A stretch of DNA of 64,000 bases from Serratia sp. UGAL515B_01 (GTDB lineage: Bacteria > Pseudomonadota > Gammaproteobacteria > Enterobacterales > Enterobacteriaceae), in contig NZ_CP109901.1 in assembly GCF_033095805.1 (NCBI RefSeq), forward strand, positions 1,984,001 through 2,048,000, given 5' to 3'. The notes under the pieces are model-generated. The model made no database searches, was not told where the DNA came from, and saw nothing but the letters and a program-made list of their open reading frames with translations. Positions 49,083-58,655 of the stretch are shown one piece after another. The stretch's first letter is position 1; each line of letters begins with the position of its first letter. A program made the position numbers and the translations under genes.

Positions 49083-50015
49083 ATGCCAATGAAAAGTATT
49101 TTATTTCATAATTTTACATCAACCTTTCTTCGTCCCTTTGCTTTGTGTTGCCTGCTGCTAAGCACTTTTGCCACTCCCCAACTGACAATGGCAAAAGAAA
49201 AGCTGCGCGTAGTGACCACCTTTACAATTATTCAAGATATCGCTCAAAACGTGGCGGGTGATGCCGCAGTCGTAGAATCTATCACCAAGCCGGGTGCTGA
49301 AATCCACGACTATCAACCCACGCCGCGAGATATCGTAAAAGCGCAACATGCCGACCTGATTTTATGGAACGGAATGAATCTGGAACGCTGGTTCCAACGT
49401 TTCTTTGAAAATATAAAACAAGTCCCCGCAGCCGTTGTCACTGAAGGCATTGTTCCGATGCCAATCCATGAAGGCCCCTATAACGCTAACCCTAACCCTC
49501 ACGCATGGATGTCACCGACCAATGCTCTAATTTATATAGAGAATATTCGCAAGGCACTGGTTCAGTATGATCCTGTCAATGAAGAAACTTATAATCAGAA
49601 TGCCAAAGCCTACGCTAAAAAAATTGCTGCGCTGGATGCCCCACTTCGCGCACGTTTAGCACGCATTCCAGAAAACCAACGCTGGTTAGTCACCAGCGAG
49701 GGAGCCTTCAGTTATCTGGCTAAAGACTATCAGTTAAAAGAAGTTTACCTTTGGCCAATCAACGCTGATGAGCAGGGTTCGCCTCAACAAGTGCGTCGTG
49801 TCATTGATACTGTTCGAGCCAACCATATTCCGGTCGTATTCAGTGAAAGCACTATCTCGGATAAACCTGCAAAGCAAGTAGCAAAAGAAACCGGTGCTCA
49901 GTACGGTGGCATCCTATATGTCGACTCACTGTCTGCTCCAGACGGGCCAGTGCCAACCTATGTCGACCTGCTTAATGCCACAGTACAAACTATCGCTAAG
50001 GGATTTAATCAATGA
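49083..50015 (+). CDS. yfeA: Periplasmic iron/manganese-binding protein YfeA (SitA family)
   Basis: Cluster A-I solute-binding protein delivering Fe2+/Mn2+ to YfeBCD. The 310 residues start with a signal peptide (~1-37, cleaving near LTMAKEK). The metal ligands known for YfeA are visible: His in [13 protein letters not shown], His in [10 protein letters not shown], Glu in [12 protein letters not shown] and Asp in [12 protein letters not shown]. The ATG at 49083 is closer to AAGGGG than the one at 49089. The stop overlaps the yfeB start by four bases. Confidence 0.93.
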   Translation: MPMKSILFHNFTSTFLRPFALCCLLLSTFATPQLTMAKEKLRVVTTFTIIQDIAQNVAGDAAVVESITKPGAEIHDYQPTPRDIVKAQHADLILWNGMNLERWFQRFFENIKQVPAAVVTEGIVPMPIHEGPYNANPNPHAWMSPTNALIYIENIRKALVQYDPVNEETYNQNAKAYAKKIAALDAPLRARLARIPENQRWLVTSEGAFSYLAKDYQLKEVYLWPINADEQGSPQQVRRVIDTVRANHIPVVFSESTISDKPAKQVAKETGAQYGGILYVDSLSAPDGPVPTYVDLLNATVQTIAKGFNQ

Positions 50016-50908
50016 GCATAGAGGCTTTTATCCGCCCAGAACTCAGCGTAGAGGACGTCACTGTAACCTATAACAATGGCCATACGGCGATCCATAATGC
50101 CAGCTTTGCGCTTAGTGGCGGCTCAATTTGTGCCTTGGTTGGTGTGAACGGCAGCGGCAAATCTACTCTGTTCAAAAGCATCATGGGATTAGTGAGGCCA
50201 ACTTCAGGAAAGGTGCGTTTGAATGAACAACCCGTTGTCGATGCACTGAAAAAAAATGTCATAGCCTATGTACCGCAGACTGAAGATGTTGACTGGAATT
50301 TTCCGGTATTAGTAGAAGATGTGGTAATGATGGGCCGTTACGGCAAGATGAATTTCCTGCGAATACCAAAAAAAGAGGATCGTTTGCGGGTTGACAAAGC
50401 CCTGGAACGTGTTGGTCTGAATGAGTTGCGCAAACGGCAGATTGGTGAACTTTCCGGTGGACAGAAGAAACGTGTTTTCCTGGCACGCGCTTTGGCCCAG
50501 CAAGGCACCGTCTTACTCCTTGATGAGCCTTTTACCGGTGTTGATGTCAAAACCGAAAACGCCATTATCGAGCTGTTACGCTCCTTGCGCGATGAAGGCC
50601 ATCTCATTTTAGTCTCAACCCACAACCTTGGCAGCGTACCAGAATTCTGTGATCGGGTTATCCTGATTAATCGAACGGTACTCGCCACCGGACCTATTGA
50701 AACCACCTTTACGCAAAGCAATCTAGAGCTGGCCTTTGGTGGCGTTTTGCGTCATATCAACCTTTCCGCTACCGATCTGCACGACGATAACGATCCTCGC
50801 ACGGTGACGGTACTCACCGACGATGAACGTCCCGCAGTGTTTTACGGGCATACTAAAAGCGACCCTCCCGCACAGAGCCAGCAAAAGGAGAAAAAACCTG
50901 ATGCTTGA
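50012..50908 (+). CDS. yfeB: Iron/manganese ABC transporter ATPase YfeB
   Basis: ATPase of the YfeABCD importer, 298 residues. Walker A is [14 protein letters not shown], the Q-loop is [11 protein letters not shown], the signature is [17 protein letters not shown], Walker B is [11 protein letters not shown], and the switch His is in [10 protein letters not shown]. The C-terminal extension (~245-298) is hydrophilic and charged ([20 protein letters not shown]). It overlaps yfeA by four bases and yfeC by eight. Confidence 0.93.
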   Translation: MSIEAFIRPELSVEDVTVTYNNGHTAIHNASFALSGGSICALVGVNGSGKSTLFKSIMGLVRPTSGKVRLNEQPVVDALKKNVIAYVPQTEDVDWNFPVLVEDVVMMGRYGKMNFLRIPKKEDRLRVDKALERVGLNELRKRQIGELSGGQKKRVFLARALAQQGTVLLLDEPFTGVDVKTENAIIELLRSLRDEGHLILVSTHNLGSVPEFCDRVILINRTVLATGPIETTFTQSNLELAFGGVLRHINLSATDLHDDNDPRTVTVLTDDERPAVFYGHTKSDPPAQSQQKEKKPDA

Positions 50909-51764
50909 GCTTCTGCTGCAACCTTTTACTTATAACTATATGGTCAAAGCTATATGGGTTAGCGCTATCGTAGGTGCAACCTGTGCTTTTCTTTCAGCCT
51001 ATCTGATGCTGAAAGGATGGTCGTTGATGGGGGATGCGCTTTCCCACTCTGTTGTACCTGGTGTCGCAGGCGCTTATGCGCTCGGTTTACCTTACGCTGC
51101 GGGAGCATTTTTTACCGGTATGCTGGCAGCTTTGGCGATGACGCTGGTTCGTCACATCACCCGCCTACGCGAAGACGCGATTATCGGGTTCATTTTCTCT
51201 ACTTTCTTCGCTGTCGGGTTACTGATCATTTCACTTAACCCTACCTCGGTAAACGTACAGTCGATTATTTTTGGCAATATTCTCGGTATCGCTGACGAGG
51301 ACGTACTGCAGGTTGAGATAATTATTGGTGTTTCATTAGTGGTCCTCTTTCTGGTGTGGAAAGATCTGTTGGCAGTATTTTTTGACGAAAGCCATGCGGT
51401 GTCGATAGGCCTTTCACCGCTAAAATTGAAGATTCTGTTTTTTACCCTGCTCAGTGCCTGTACCGTTGCCGCGCTGCAGACTGTCGGAGCAATTTTAGTG
51501 ATCGCCATGGTTATCACTCCCGGTGCCACCGCTTATTTGCTAACAGACCGTTTTAGTCGGCTAGTCCTTATCGCCATTGCGATTGGTGCAATGACGAGCG
51601 GTATTGGAGCCTATCTGAGTTTCTTCCTTGATGGCGCAACCGGTGGCGTGATTGTAACGTTACAAACGTTGGTCTTTTTAGTTGCTTTTCTGTTTGCCCC
51701 CAAACACGGGCTATTTGCAGCTAGGCGTCGTGCAGCAAGCGCTAATCCTGCAGGGAGTAACTGA
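50901..51764 (+). CDS. yfeC: Iron/manganese ABC transporter permease YfeC
   Basis: Inner-membrane permease of the ABC-3 family (287 residues, about eight helices). Key segments are [20 protein letters not shown] with [46 protein letters not shown] and [17 protein letters not shown]. The ATG at 50901 follows AAGGAG with good spacing; the frame is open upstream inside yfeB without support. It pairs with the paralogous YfeD. Confidence 0.93.
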   Translation: MLELLLQPFTYNYMVKAIWVSAIVGATCAFLSAYLMLKGWSLMGDALSHSVVPGVAGAYALGLPYAAGAFFTGMLAALAMTLVRHITRLREDAIIGFIFSTFFAVGLLIISLNPTSVNVQSIIFGNILGIADEDVLQVEIIIGVSLVVLFLVWKDLLAVFFDESHAVSIGLSPLKLKILFFTLLSACTVAALQTVGAILVIAMVITPGATAYLLTDRFSRLVLIAIAIGAMTSGIGAYLSFFLDGATGGVIVTLQTLVFLVAFLFAPKHGLFAARRRAASANPAGSN

Positions 51765-52612
51765 TGGGGATCCTTTATCAATGGTTTTCTGAGCCGTTTG
51801 CTTATCCATTTATGCAACGGGCGATCATCGCAGCGATCGTCACAGGCGTGGTATGTGCCATCTTGTCCTGCTATCTGGTGCTGAAAGGCTGGTCACTAAT
51901 GGGGGATGCTATCTCACACGCCGTTCTACCCGGGATTGTTCTGGCCTTTATACTGGGAATTCCACTGGCAATTGGCGCATTCGTTTCCGGTATTTTTTGT
52001 GCTGTCGCAACGGGTTACCTGAAAGAAAATAGCCGAGTAAAAGAAGATACGGTCATGGGGATCGTGTTTTCCGGTATGTTTGCTTTTGGACTGGTGCTAT
52101 TTGCCCGCATAGACACCGACCAGCACCTTAGCCACATTCTGTTCGGTAACATGCTGGGTATCACCAATGATGAATTGAAACAGACGCTCTGGATTGCCGG
52201 CATCACATTGGCAATCGTGATAACCAAGCGCAAAGACCTGATGCTTTACTGTTTTGATGCCAGTCATGCGCGAGTTATTGGCTTGCCGGTAAAATTGCTG
52301 CATTACGGCTTACTGTGTTTATTGGCATTAACCATTGTGGCTTCATTACAAGCTGTAGGGGTGATCTTGGTGATCGCAATGCTGATCGCGCCAGGGATTA
52401 TTGCCTTTATGCTATGCCGCACCTTTGAGCGTATGCTGATCGTTGCAACCTTGGTTTCCGTCTTTTCCTCAGTTCTGGGAACGTTAATCAGTTTCCATAT
52501 CGATGGTGCAACCGGCCCATGTATCGTAATCGTTCAGGCGTTCCTGTTTGTAGCCACCCTGCTCTACACTCATTTTAAGCCATTCCAGGCCACCCTCGCC
52601 AAAGATCAATAA
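51764..52612 (+). CDS. yfeD: Iron/manganese ABC transporter permease YfeD
   Basis: Second permease of the importer, 282 residues, homologous to YfeC along its length ([68 protein letters not shown]). Its ATG shares one base with the yfeC stop (TGATGG). A strong terminator follows immediately, closing the operon. Confidence 0.93.
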   Translation: MGILYQWFSEPFAYPFMQRAIIAAIVTGVVCAILSCYLVLKGWSLMGDAISHAVLPGIVLAFILGIPLAIGAFVSGIFCAVATGYLKENSRVKEDTVMGIVFSGMFAFGLVLFARIDTDQHLSHILFGNMLGITNDELKQTLWIAGITLAIVITKRKDLMLYCFDASHARVIGLPVKLLHYGLLCLLALTIVASLQAVGVILVIAMLIAPGIIAFMLCRTFERMLIVATLVSVFSSVLGTLISFHIDGATGPCIVIVQAFLFVATLLYTHFKPFQATLAKDQ

Positions 52613-52618
52613 CCTTTC

Positions 52619-52640
52619 GCCCGGCATCACCGGGCTTTAT
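52619..52640 (+). terminator. Terminator of yfeABCD
   Basis: A GCCCGG/CCGGGC stem (52619-52624 with 52630-52635) with a five-base loop and TTTATT tail starts seven bases after the yfeD stop. Confidence 0.85.
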
Positions 52641-53039
52641 TGCCGCTGGTAAATATTGGGCCTAGCGATATGCCAGACAAAGTTCTGCTGGTTGGTCGGC
52701 TCATATTCCACTTTTTGATACAGCCAAGGGACACTGCTGGTCACCAGTATAATACGGCGTAAACGCTGTAATACAGGATGTTTCAACGAACAATTCAACA
52801 ACCAAACTGCCAACCCGCCCCCCCTCAAATTCTGGCACCACAAAGACGTCACACAAATAACCAAAGATAGAGACCAAAACACAAGCTGTTATCTATTGAG
52901 AGACGCACCGTTTCCAAAAAATCCCCTTCGCCCAGCGGGTAGTGGTTAGAAATGCATGAGTAAGGGGCAGACCCAACTCGCTTTTATTGGTGCTGATGAT
53001 ATGAAATTCACCACACTGCCAATCTAAACTCAAGTCCAT
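52637..53039 (-). pseudogene. Decayed GNAT-family N-acetyltransferase gene
   Basis: Three frames on the minus strand together make a typical ~140-residue GNAT acetyltransferase. The first, from ATG 53039 (MDLSLDWQCGEFHIISTNKS, then LTHAFLTTTRWA), shifts frame into EGDFLETVRLSIDNSLCFGLY. After a gap in which the central QIGFARVVTD-type strand is missing, FGYLCDVFVVPEFEGG follows. A run of seven G at about 52818-52824 marks another shift into GGLAVWLLNCSLKHPVLQRL and the C-terminal LYQKVEYEP. At least two frameshifts and a deletion make it non-functional unless sequencing errors are involved. The 81-codon frame 52637-52882 is only its tail. Confidence 0.85.
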
Positions 53040-53274
53040 TCGCTACTTCTATTAAGCCATACTGATGATCATGTTAGATGTGACAACCCGATTGAAATTA
53101 CTGAATAGCGGGCAAGTTACTTTGTTCTTAAAATAACCAATAGCGTATATACTTTGACCTGATGTCCAGCGGCAATATTTTTACCAAAGATGATGCCACT
53201 GTGCGTCACATCGGGTTTTCGCAGCAGGAAATACGCTAACCTAATGAAATCGCAGGCAACATAAGGGGATTACT

Positions 53275-54144
53275 ATGTGGCAAGCCGTTAGCCGTCTGCT
53301 CAGTGAGCATCTTGGCAACGCAGAAATCCGCGAAAGGACTGAACTGCCAGGGGGGGAAGTTCATTCTGCATGGCGTGTGAGTTACGGTGACAGCGAGGTG
53401 TTTGTGAAATGCAACGTACGCGAAATGTTACCTATATTCACCGCAGAGGCCGATCAGTTAGCATTGCTGGCACGCAGTAAAACCGTGCATGTCCCCGAAG
53501 TGTACGGCGTTGGCAGCGATCGCGACTACAGTTTCCTGTTATTAGAGTATCAAGCACTTAAACCATTAGATGCACATAACGCGCACTGTTTGGGCCAGCA
53601 ATTAGCCCGCCTGCATCAATGGAGTGAGCAACCCCAATTCGGTCTTGATTTCGACAATGACTTGGCAACTACGCCACAACCCAACGCTTGGCAACGCCGC
53701 TGGGCTGAATTCTTTGCGGAACAACGTATCGGCTGGCAGCTACAGCTGGCAGCCGAGAAAGGTATGACTTTTGGGGACATCGATGAAATTATCGATCTTG
53801 TTTACTTAAGATTGCAAAACCACCAACCACAGCCTTCTCTTTTGCACGGCGACCTCTGGCCTGCCAACTGCGCATTAGCGGCAGAGTCGCCAATCCTGTT
53901 TGACCCGGCCTGCTACTGGGGCGATCGAGAGTGCGATTTGGCAATGTTACCGCTCTATCCCAATTTACCTGCTCAAATTTATGATGGCTACCAGAGCATC
54001 TGGCCATTAGAGCCAGGTTTTATTGAGCGCCAACCATTGTATCAACTTTACTATATGCTTAATCGCAGCAATCTGTTTGGTGGCCAACATCTGGTCGCAG
54101 CACAGCGAGCGGTTGAAATGCTGATGCACCCAGAAAAATGCTAA
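53275..54144 (+). CDS. yniA: Fructosamine kinase-family protein YniA
   Basis: A 289-residue protein of the fructosamine/ketosamine-3-kinase family, related to aminoglycoside phosphotransferases. It has the N-lobe Lys (VFVKCN), LLLEYQALKPLD, the catalytic-loop LLHGDLWPANCAL with its Asp, and the metal Asp in ILFDPACYWGDRECDLAM. It may phosphorylate protein-bound or free ketosamines to remove glycation damage; the physiological substrate is not established. The ATG at 53275 follows AAGGGGA. It is the first of the yniA-yniB-yniC cluster known from E. coli, though yniB here is convergent with it. Confidence 0.9.
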   Translation: MWQAVSRLLSEHLGNAEIRERTELPGGEVHSAWRVSYGDSEVFVKCNVREMLPIFTAEADQLALLARSKTVHVPEVYGVGSDRDYSFLLLEYQALKPLDAHNAHCLGQQLARLHQWSEQPQFGLDFDNDLATTPQPNAWQRRWAEFFAEQRIGWQLQLAAEKGMTFGDIDEIIDLVYLRLQNHQPQPSLLHGDLWPANCALAAESPILFDPACYWGDRECDLAMLPLYPNLPAQIYDGYQSIWPLEPGFIERQPLYQLYYMLNRSNLFGGQHLVAAQRAVEMLMHPEKC

Positions 54145-54196
54145 TCAGTAAAATGACTAGGGCGTTGTACGCAGCGCCCCGATAAATTATCGGCAA

Positions 54197-54757
54197 TCAG
54201 ACTGTACCAGCCATTTGGCCCAATAGTTTGAGCACAAAGTAAGCCACAACGGCAATCATAATCGGTAGGATATACAGCGGAAAGTATTGCAGGAATATTG
54301 TATGGTGCGGCAATGAAAGTCGTTCTTCCAACTGCTTGCGTGTCAATCCCTCACTTCCCTTGGCCTTTTCCAGAATCATCTGATCTTCCAACCCTTCGCG
54401 GATAAACTTAACCTGGCGTGACATCCTGGCTCCAGAAGCTTGTAATGCCAACCCCACAAAGATCAAAAAATAGATGATGAGAAACATCATGTTAGCGCCA
54501 CCAAATAAGTTTTTTCCTGCATCAGGTACTGGCGAGTTGTACCAAAAAATATTCAGGAACGGCGTATTGAAACGCACCATATCAACAATGACGTGCACAA
54601 AATCCAGCATCACTGTATTAATTCCTTTTGATTTATCACCGTGCTGATACAAGAAGCCCAACAGTGAAACCAACGTTGAGAGTAATGCAGGGATAAAAAC
54701 AACCCATCCGAAGATACGTTTTAGTATGGCAATACGCCCAGCCTGTTGATACGTCAT
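54197..54757 (-). CDS. yniB: YniB family inner-membrane protein
   Basis: A 186-residue membrane protein of unknown function, matching E. coli YniB (about 178). Three or four helices are visible: VVFIPALLSTLVSLLGFLYQ, FLIIYFLIFVGLALQASG and, near the C-terminus, FPLYILPIMIAVVAYFVL. Between the last two lies a charged cytoplasmic stretch (RQVKFIREGLEDQMILEKAK). The ATG at 54757 has AAGGGAA upstream and starts MTYQQAGRIAI; the much longer upstream open frame lacks support. It is convergent with yniA and divergent from hxpB. Confidence 0.88.
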   Translation of the reverse strand: MTYQQAGRIAILKRIFGWVVFIPALLSTLVSLLGFLYQHGDKSKGINTVMLDFVHVIVDMVRFNTPFLNIFWYNSPVPDAGKNLFGGANMMFLIIYFLIFVGLALQASGARMSRQVKFIREGLEDQMILEKAKGSEGLTRKQLEERLSLPHHTIFLQYFPLYILPIMIAVVAYFVLKLLGQMAGTV

Positions 54758-55168
54758 GCGCTTCCCTTTTAAGTAATATACCGATATCCAAGTACAGTTA
54801 GGCTGTAACGAAGCGACTTGGATGAACTTGGTTATCTGCGTTGTTGGCACAAATACTTTGGACCCTGGCTGCGTGAAATAACTGCCACCTACACAGTCCC
54901 AGTGCCAAATGACCAGCAGTAAAATAGCCCTAATGGGATAGGTGTCTAAGTCTACCTTCAGTTGACGAAACTCACCCACTGTTTTCTTTTTACAAAACCA
55001 GTTAATTTTGCGCCCCTTCTCTCCAAACTACATCGCGAAAGCGTTAAATTGATTAGACTTTAGAATAACCCGTGTTTTGGCAAAATAAGTAAATCGTTAG
55101 TAGTACAGGCTCTAGGGTTAAAAATGGTACAGTGAATAAAATTTTCTTTATTGGAGGAGCAGAAGTTA
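54758..55168. other. Divergent gap between yniB and hxpB
   Basis: 411 bases. An ERIC-arm-like fragment (CGATATCCAAGTACAG at ~54782) and nearby imperfect repeats of CTTGG suggest an old repeat, but no clean boundaries are visible. The hxpB ribosome site GGAGGAG lies at the right end. No gene is supported. Confidence 0.4.
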
Positions 55169-55834
55169 ATGGCTTATTTGCAACATATCGACAGTGCTAT
55201 TTTTGACATGGATGGTTTGTTGATAGATTCCGAACCCCTGTGGTTACAAGCGGAGCTGGATATTTTTGGTGCGTTAGGACTGGATCTGTCGGACCGCAAT
55301 AAGCTGCCAGATACGCTTGGTCTGCGCATCGATTTGGTCGTTAACATGTGGTACCAGGCAATGCCATGGCAAGGAGTCTCTAAACAAGAAGTGTCTGAGC
55401 GAATAATTGAACGTACTCTCGAACTGGTTAAGGAAAAACGTCCACTGTTACCCGGTGTACAACAATCCTTAGAGCTGTGCCGTAGCCTAGACCTGAATAT
55501 CGGCCTCGCTTCAGCATCTCCTTTACATATGCAACAGCAAGTATTGAAAATGTTTGGTCTGGAAAACTATTTTGATCAGTTGGTTTCAGCAGAATTCTTG
55601 CCCTACAGCAAACCACACCCGGAAGTTTATCTGATTGCTGCTGAACGTTTAGGTAGCGAACCACAGCACTGTATTACTCTTGAGGACTCTTTCAACGGTA
55701 TGATTGCAACCAAGGCTGCACGTATGCGCTCCATTGTTATTCCTGCACAAGCGTACCGTCAGGACCCTCGCTGGGCCCTGGCTGACTATAAGCTTCAGAG
55801 TCTTGAGCACTTGAGAGCCATTCATTTGTCCTAA
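55169..55834 (+). CDS. hxpB: Hexitol phosphatase B / 2-deoxyglucose-6-phosphatase (YniC)
   Basis: HAD-superfamily sugar phosphatase, 221 residues (E. coli 222). The E. coli enzyme dephosphorylates 2-deoxyglucose 6-phosphate and hexitol phosphates. Motif I is IFDMDGLLIDSEP, with the nucleophile and acid Asp. Motif II is GLASASPLHM, the motif III Lys is in LPYSKPHPEVY, and motif IV is ITLEDSFNGM. The start at 55169 (MAYLQHID) follows GGAGGAG; the frame is open upstream by six codons. Confidence 0.93.
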   Translation: MAYLQHIDSAIFDMDGLLIDSEPLWLQAELDIFGALGLDLSDRNKLPDTLGLRIDLVVNMWYQAMPWQGVSKQEVSERIIERTLELVKEKRPLLPGVQQSLELCRSLDLNIGLASASPLHMQQQVLKMFGLENYFDQLVSAEFLPYSKPHPEVYLIAAERLGSEPQHCITLEDSFNGMIATKAARMRSIVIPAQAYRQDPRWALADYKLQSLEHLRAIHLS

Positions 55835-55872
55835 ATAGGCGTTCTTAATACCGCGACACATCACGCTTCTGG

Positions 55873-55965
55873 CAGGTGGGAATGATGAACACCGTGAACC
55901 CTCTCTAGGGGCTCGTATCGCGCATCCGCGCTCAACGGCCGGCTAACCTACATCATTCACACCTG
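55873..55965. repeat. 93-bp element with 15-bp terminal inverted repeats
   Basis: CAGGTGGGAATGATG (55873-55887) is inverted at the other end as CATCATTCACACCTG (55951-55965), 14 of 15 positions complementary. The interior is G+C-rich (CGCGCATCCGCGC) compared with the surrounding A+T-rich gap. The size and ends are those of a miniature inverted-repeat element, though no flanking target duplication is visible. It lies 39 bases after hxpB and could act as a transcript end. Confidence 0.55.
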
Positions 55966-56086
55966 TAGCACTATTATGCGCTATTTAGAAATTGCCATTG
56001 TGCTATAAAAACCGTACAGCACCAATAAATAAAACTTAGTTTCATTTTAATTGAATTGTTATGTCATTTTAAATATGCTGCCATAA

Positions 56087-56160
56087 TGAAGAAAACTCCA
56101 GGCATACTATGGCAATGTCACTGCCACACAGAGCCAAGCGGTTACCTGGTGTTTTCTTCA
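56087..56160. repeat. Long imperfect hairpin between hxpB and ydjM
   Basis: GAAGAAAACTCCAGG (56088-56102) pairs with CCTGGTGTTTTCTTC (56145-56159), 14 of 15 positions, plus one closing T-A pair. Inside is a second stem GGCA/TGCC (56111-56114 with 56122-56125). The 74-base structure could be a small RNA, a terminator-like element (TTTTCTTC on the plus strand) or a mobile repeat. Confidence 0.5.
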
Positions 56161-56313
56161 CTAATCTAAACAGCCAGTTCCCTCCTTAACGATTCTCTTT
56201 TTTATAAACCTAGACTGTATAGTCCGTATTTTATACAACTCATTGTATCTCTGACATAAAATTGCTTTTCGTTACAGGGTAACTACTTTCATAACTGTGA
56301 AAATTACCATATA

Positions 56314-56329
56314 CTGGATAAATCAACAG
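56314..56329 (+). promoter_or_regulatory. LexA (SOS) box of ydjM
   Basis: CTGGATAAATCAACAG fits CTG-N10-CAG with an A+T-rich centre, 24 bases before the ydjM ATG. A weaker second site, CTGTGAAAATTACCAT (56295-56310), lies just upstream. E. coli ydjM is a LexA-regulated SOS gene. Confidence 0.75.
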
Positions 56330-56353
56330 ATTAATATCCAGAGTAGTACACTA

Positions 56354-56902
56354 ATGACCGCGGAAGGACATCTCATTTTCTCAGTTGCTTGCGCGATCTT
56401 CGCCAAGAAAGCAGAGGTGACACCTGAACTCACCACTGGCGACTGGTGGCATATCATTCCTGCAGCAATTCTTACCTCATTGTTACCCGACATAGACCAT
56501 CCAAAATCCGTATTAGGTCAGCGCTTGCGTTGGATAGCCGTACCGGTATCACGTGCTTTTGGCCATCGTGGATTCACTCATAGCCTGCTGGCCATAGCCG
56601 GTGGCATGATGCTATTTCAGCTAGACGTGCCGCGCAGTTGGCCAATACCTGCTGATGTACTACACGCCATGATCGTAGGTTACTTCAGCCATCTTTTGGC
56701 CGACATGCTCACTCCTGCGGGAGTCCCACTATTGTGGCCCTGTCGTTGGCGTTTCTGCATACCATTATTACATTCACAAAAAAGTAACCAGATGGAGCGT
56801 CTGCTGTGCCTGTGCCTGGTTGCGTTTGCCATCTATTGGCAAGGCGGCTATACCTTGCCCGTACACTCCTATCTCGAACAAATAAAAAATATTCGACTGT
56901 GA
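56354..56902 (+). CDS. ydjM: Inner-membrane YdjM, metal-dependent hydrolase family (DUF457), SOS gene
   Basis: A 182-residue membrane protein with histidines arranged as in the LexA-regulated YdjM/YfhO-type family: MTAEGHLIFSVACAIF, SLLPDIDHPKSVLGQRL, GHRGFTHSLLAIAGG, and GYFSHLLADMLTPAGVPLLW. The DIDHPKS, GHRGFTHS and SHLLADMLT motifs are the conserved metal-ligand candidates. Four or so helices are expected. The start at 56354 fits the family; it has only a weak ribosome site. The biological role in the SOS response is unknown. Confidence 0.9.
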   Translation: MTAEGHLIFSVACAIFAKKAEVTPELTTGDWWHIIPAAILTSLLPDIDHPKSVLGQRLRWIAVPVSRAFGHRGFTHSLLAIAGGMMLFQLDVPRSWPIPADVLHAMIVGYFSHLLADMLTPAGVPLLWPCRWRFCIPLLHSQKSNQMERLLCLCLVAFAIYWQGGYTLPVHSYLEQIKNIRL

Positions 56903-57082
56903 TCACAAAAAAATGTTGATTTATTACTCTTTAAGTCGATTTTTTGAACAAAACCGCAAAGAAAATTATATTAAATTCCATTTGGTTATAAATGAGCTTT
57001 ACAGCAAACTGTTACGATATTTACATCGCTACGCATGAATGAGTAGCTCATTGACTAAAAGAAAAAGATTGGAGAAATGGGT

Positions 57083-58474
57083 ATGAATCTACCGCTCGTA
57101 TTAAACGTGGTGGTTTTTATTGCCCTCCTTTTGCTGCTGGCGCAAACCCGCCGTAAGCAATGGAGTCTGGCAAAGAAAGTGTTAGTAGGATTGGTGATTG
57201 GTGTGGTGTTTGGCTTAGCACTGCAGTTGATTTATGGCGCAGATAATCCGATTCTAAAAACATCCATCAGTTGGTTTAACATCGTCGGTAATGGCTATGT
57301 ACAACTGCTGCAAATGATTGTCATGCCGTTGGTTTTCGTTTCCATCCTGAGCGCAGTAGCCAAGCTGCATACGGCCTCCTCATTAGGCAAAATAAGTTTT
57401 TTAACTATTGGTACTCTGCTCTTCACTACACTAATCGCTGCACTTGTGGGCATTCTGGTCACTAACCTGTTTGGGTTAACGGCACATGGTTTAGTTCAAG
57501 GTACACAGGAAACAGCACGATTATCAGCGATTGAAAGCAACTACGTGGGCAAGGTTGCAGATCTCAGCGTCCCGCAATTGGTGCTGTCATTTATTCCCAA
57601 AAACCCATTTGCCGATTTAACCGGGGCTAATCCAACATCTATCATCAGCGTTGTCATTTTCGCTGCCTTCCTCGGGGTTGCATCACTGCAACTGCTCAAA
57701 GATGAGCACGATAAAGGCCAGCGTGTATTAGCCGCTATTGATACCCTACAAGCTTGGGTAATGAAGTTGGTACGTCTGGTAATGAAACTGACCCCATACG
57801 GTGTACTGGCTTTAATGGCGAAGGTCGTTGCGGGTTCTAATATTAGCGACATCCTCAAGCTTGGCGGCTTTGTTATTGCCTCGTATCTCGGTCTGGCAGT
57901 TATGTTCGTCGTTCATGCCATTGTATTGAGTATTGTCGGGGTTAACCCTCTGAAATTTTTCCGCAAAGTTTTGCCTGTGCTAACTTTTGCTTTTACCAGC
58001 CGTTCCAGCGCTGCCAGTATTCCATTGAACGTTGAAGCACAAACTCGCCGTCTGGGCGTACCAGAATCCATCGCTAGCTTTTCTGCATCATTTGGTGCCA
58101 CTATCGGCCAAAATGGCTGTGCGGGCCTTTATCCGGCAATGTTGGCAGTGATGGTTGCACCGACAGTAGGCATCAATCCACTAGACCCCATTTGGATCGC
58201 CACCCTGGTTGGAATTGTAACCATCAGTTCCGCAGGGGTTGCTGGTGTCGGCGGTGGCGCAACTTTCGCAGCGCTGATCGTTCTTCCTGCAATGGGACTG
58301 CCCGTTACTTTGGTTGCTCTGCTAATTTCTGTTGAACCATTAATCGATATGGGCCGTACGGCATTGAACGTCAGTGGGTCAATGACAGCGGGTACGGTTA
58401 CCAGCCAATTAATGAAGCAGACCGATAAAACCATTATGAATGGCGATGACGAAGTCGACTTGGCACAGCATTGA
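57083..58474 (+). CDS. tcyP: L-cystine/L-cysteine symporter TcyP (YdjN)
   Basis: Sodium/proton-dicarboxylate-family (SLC1 fold) transporter importing cystine across the inner membrane; 463 residues, exactly the E. coli TcyP length. Conserved stretches include [60 protein letters not shown] with the first re-entrant loop, [17 protein letters not shown] and [15 protein letters not shown]. The ATG at 57083 has GGAG at eight bases; the one at 57077 would be too close. In E. coli tcyP is CysB-regulated; no CysB site can be recognised by eye. Two terminators follow. Confidence 0.95.
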   Translation: MNLPLVLNVVVFIALLLLLAQTRRKQWSLAKKVLVGLVIGVVFGLALQLIYGADNPILKTSISWFNIVGNGYVQLLQMIVMPLVFVSILSAVAKLHTASSLGKISFLTIGTLLFTTLIAALVGILVTNLFGLTAHGLVQGTQETARLSAIESNYVGKVADLSVPQLVLSFIPKNPFADLTGANPTSIISVVIFAAFLGVASLQLLKDEHDKGQRVLAAIDTLQAWVMKLVRLVMKLTPYGVLALMAKVVAGSNISDILKLGGFVIASYLGLAVMFVVHAIVLSIVGVNPLKFFRKVLPVLTFAFTSRSSAASIPLNVEAQTRRLGVPESIASFSASFGATIGQNGCAGLYPAMLAVMVAPTVGINPLDPIWIATLVGIVTISSAGVAGVGGGATFAALIVLPAMGLPVTLVALLISVEPLIDMGRTALNVSGSMTAGTVTSQLMKQTDKTIMNGDDEVDLAQH

Positions 58475-58478
58475 TTTA

Positions 58479-58509
58479 GTCAGAGTACGGCCACGTACTC
58501 TGACTTTTA
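58479..58509 (+). terminator. Terminator of tcyP
   Basis: A perfect 11-bp stem GTCAGAGTACG/CGTACTCTGAC (58479-58489 with 58494-58504), four-base loop and TTTTAG tail, five bases after the stop. Confidence 0.9.
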
Positions 58510-58543
58510 GCGCAATCTGAACCCGTGGTATTACTATATCCCC

Positions 58544-58578
58544 CACCCTGTGAACACGACACAAACAGGGTGTTTTAG
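58544..58578 (+). terminator. Second terminator-like hairpin downstream of tcyP
   Basis: CACCCTGT (58544-58551) pairs with ACAGGGTG (58565-58572), followed by TTTTAG. It reads in the tcyP direction and insulates the convergent kdgR, whose stop is at 58656. Confidence 0.65.
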
Positions 58579-58655
58579 TTTAAAAGCACGACGCAAAAAG
58601 ATTATGTCCACCGGCAAAGACATTTATTCCGTACCCAGATAGCGCGTATTATTGG

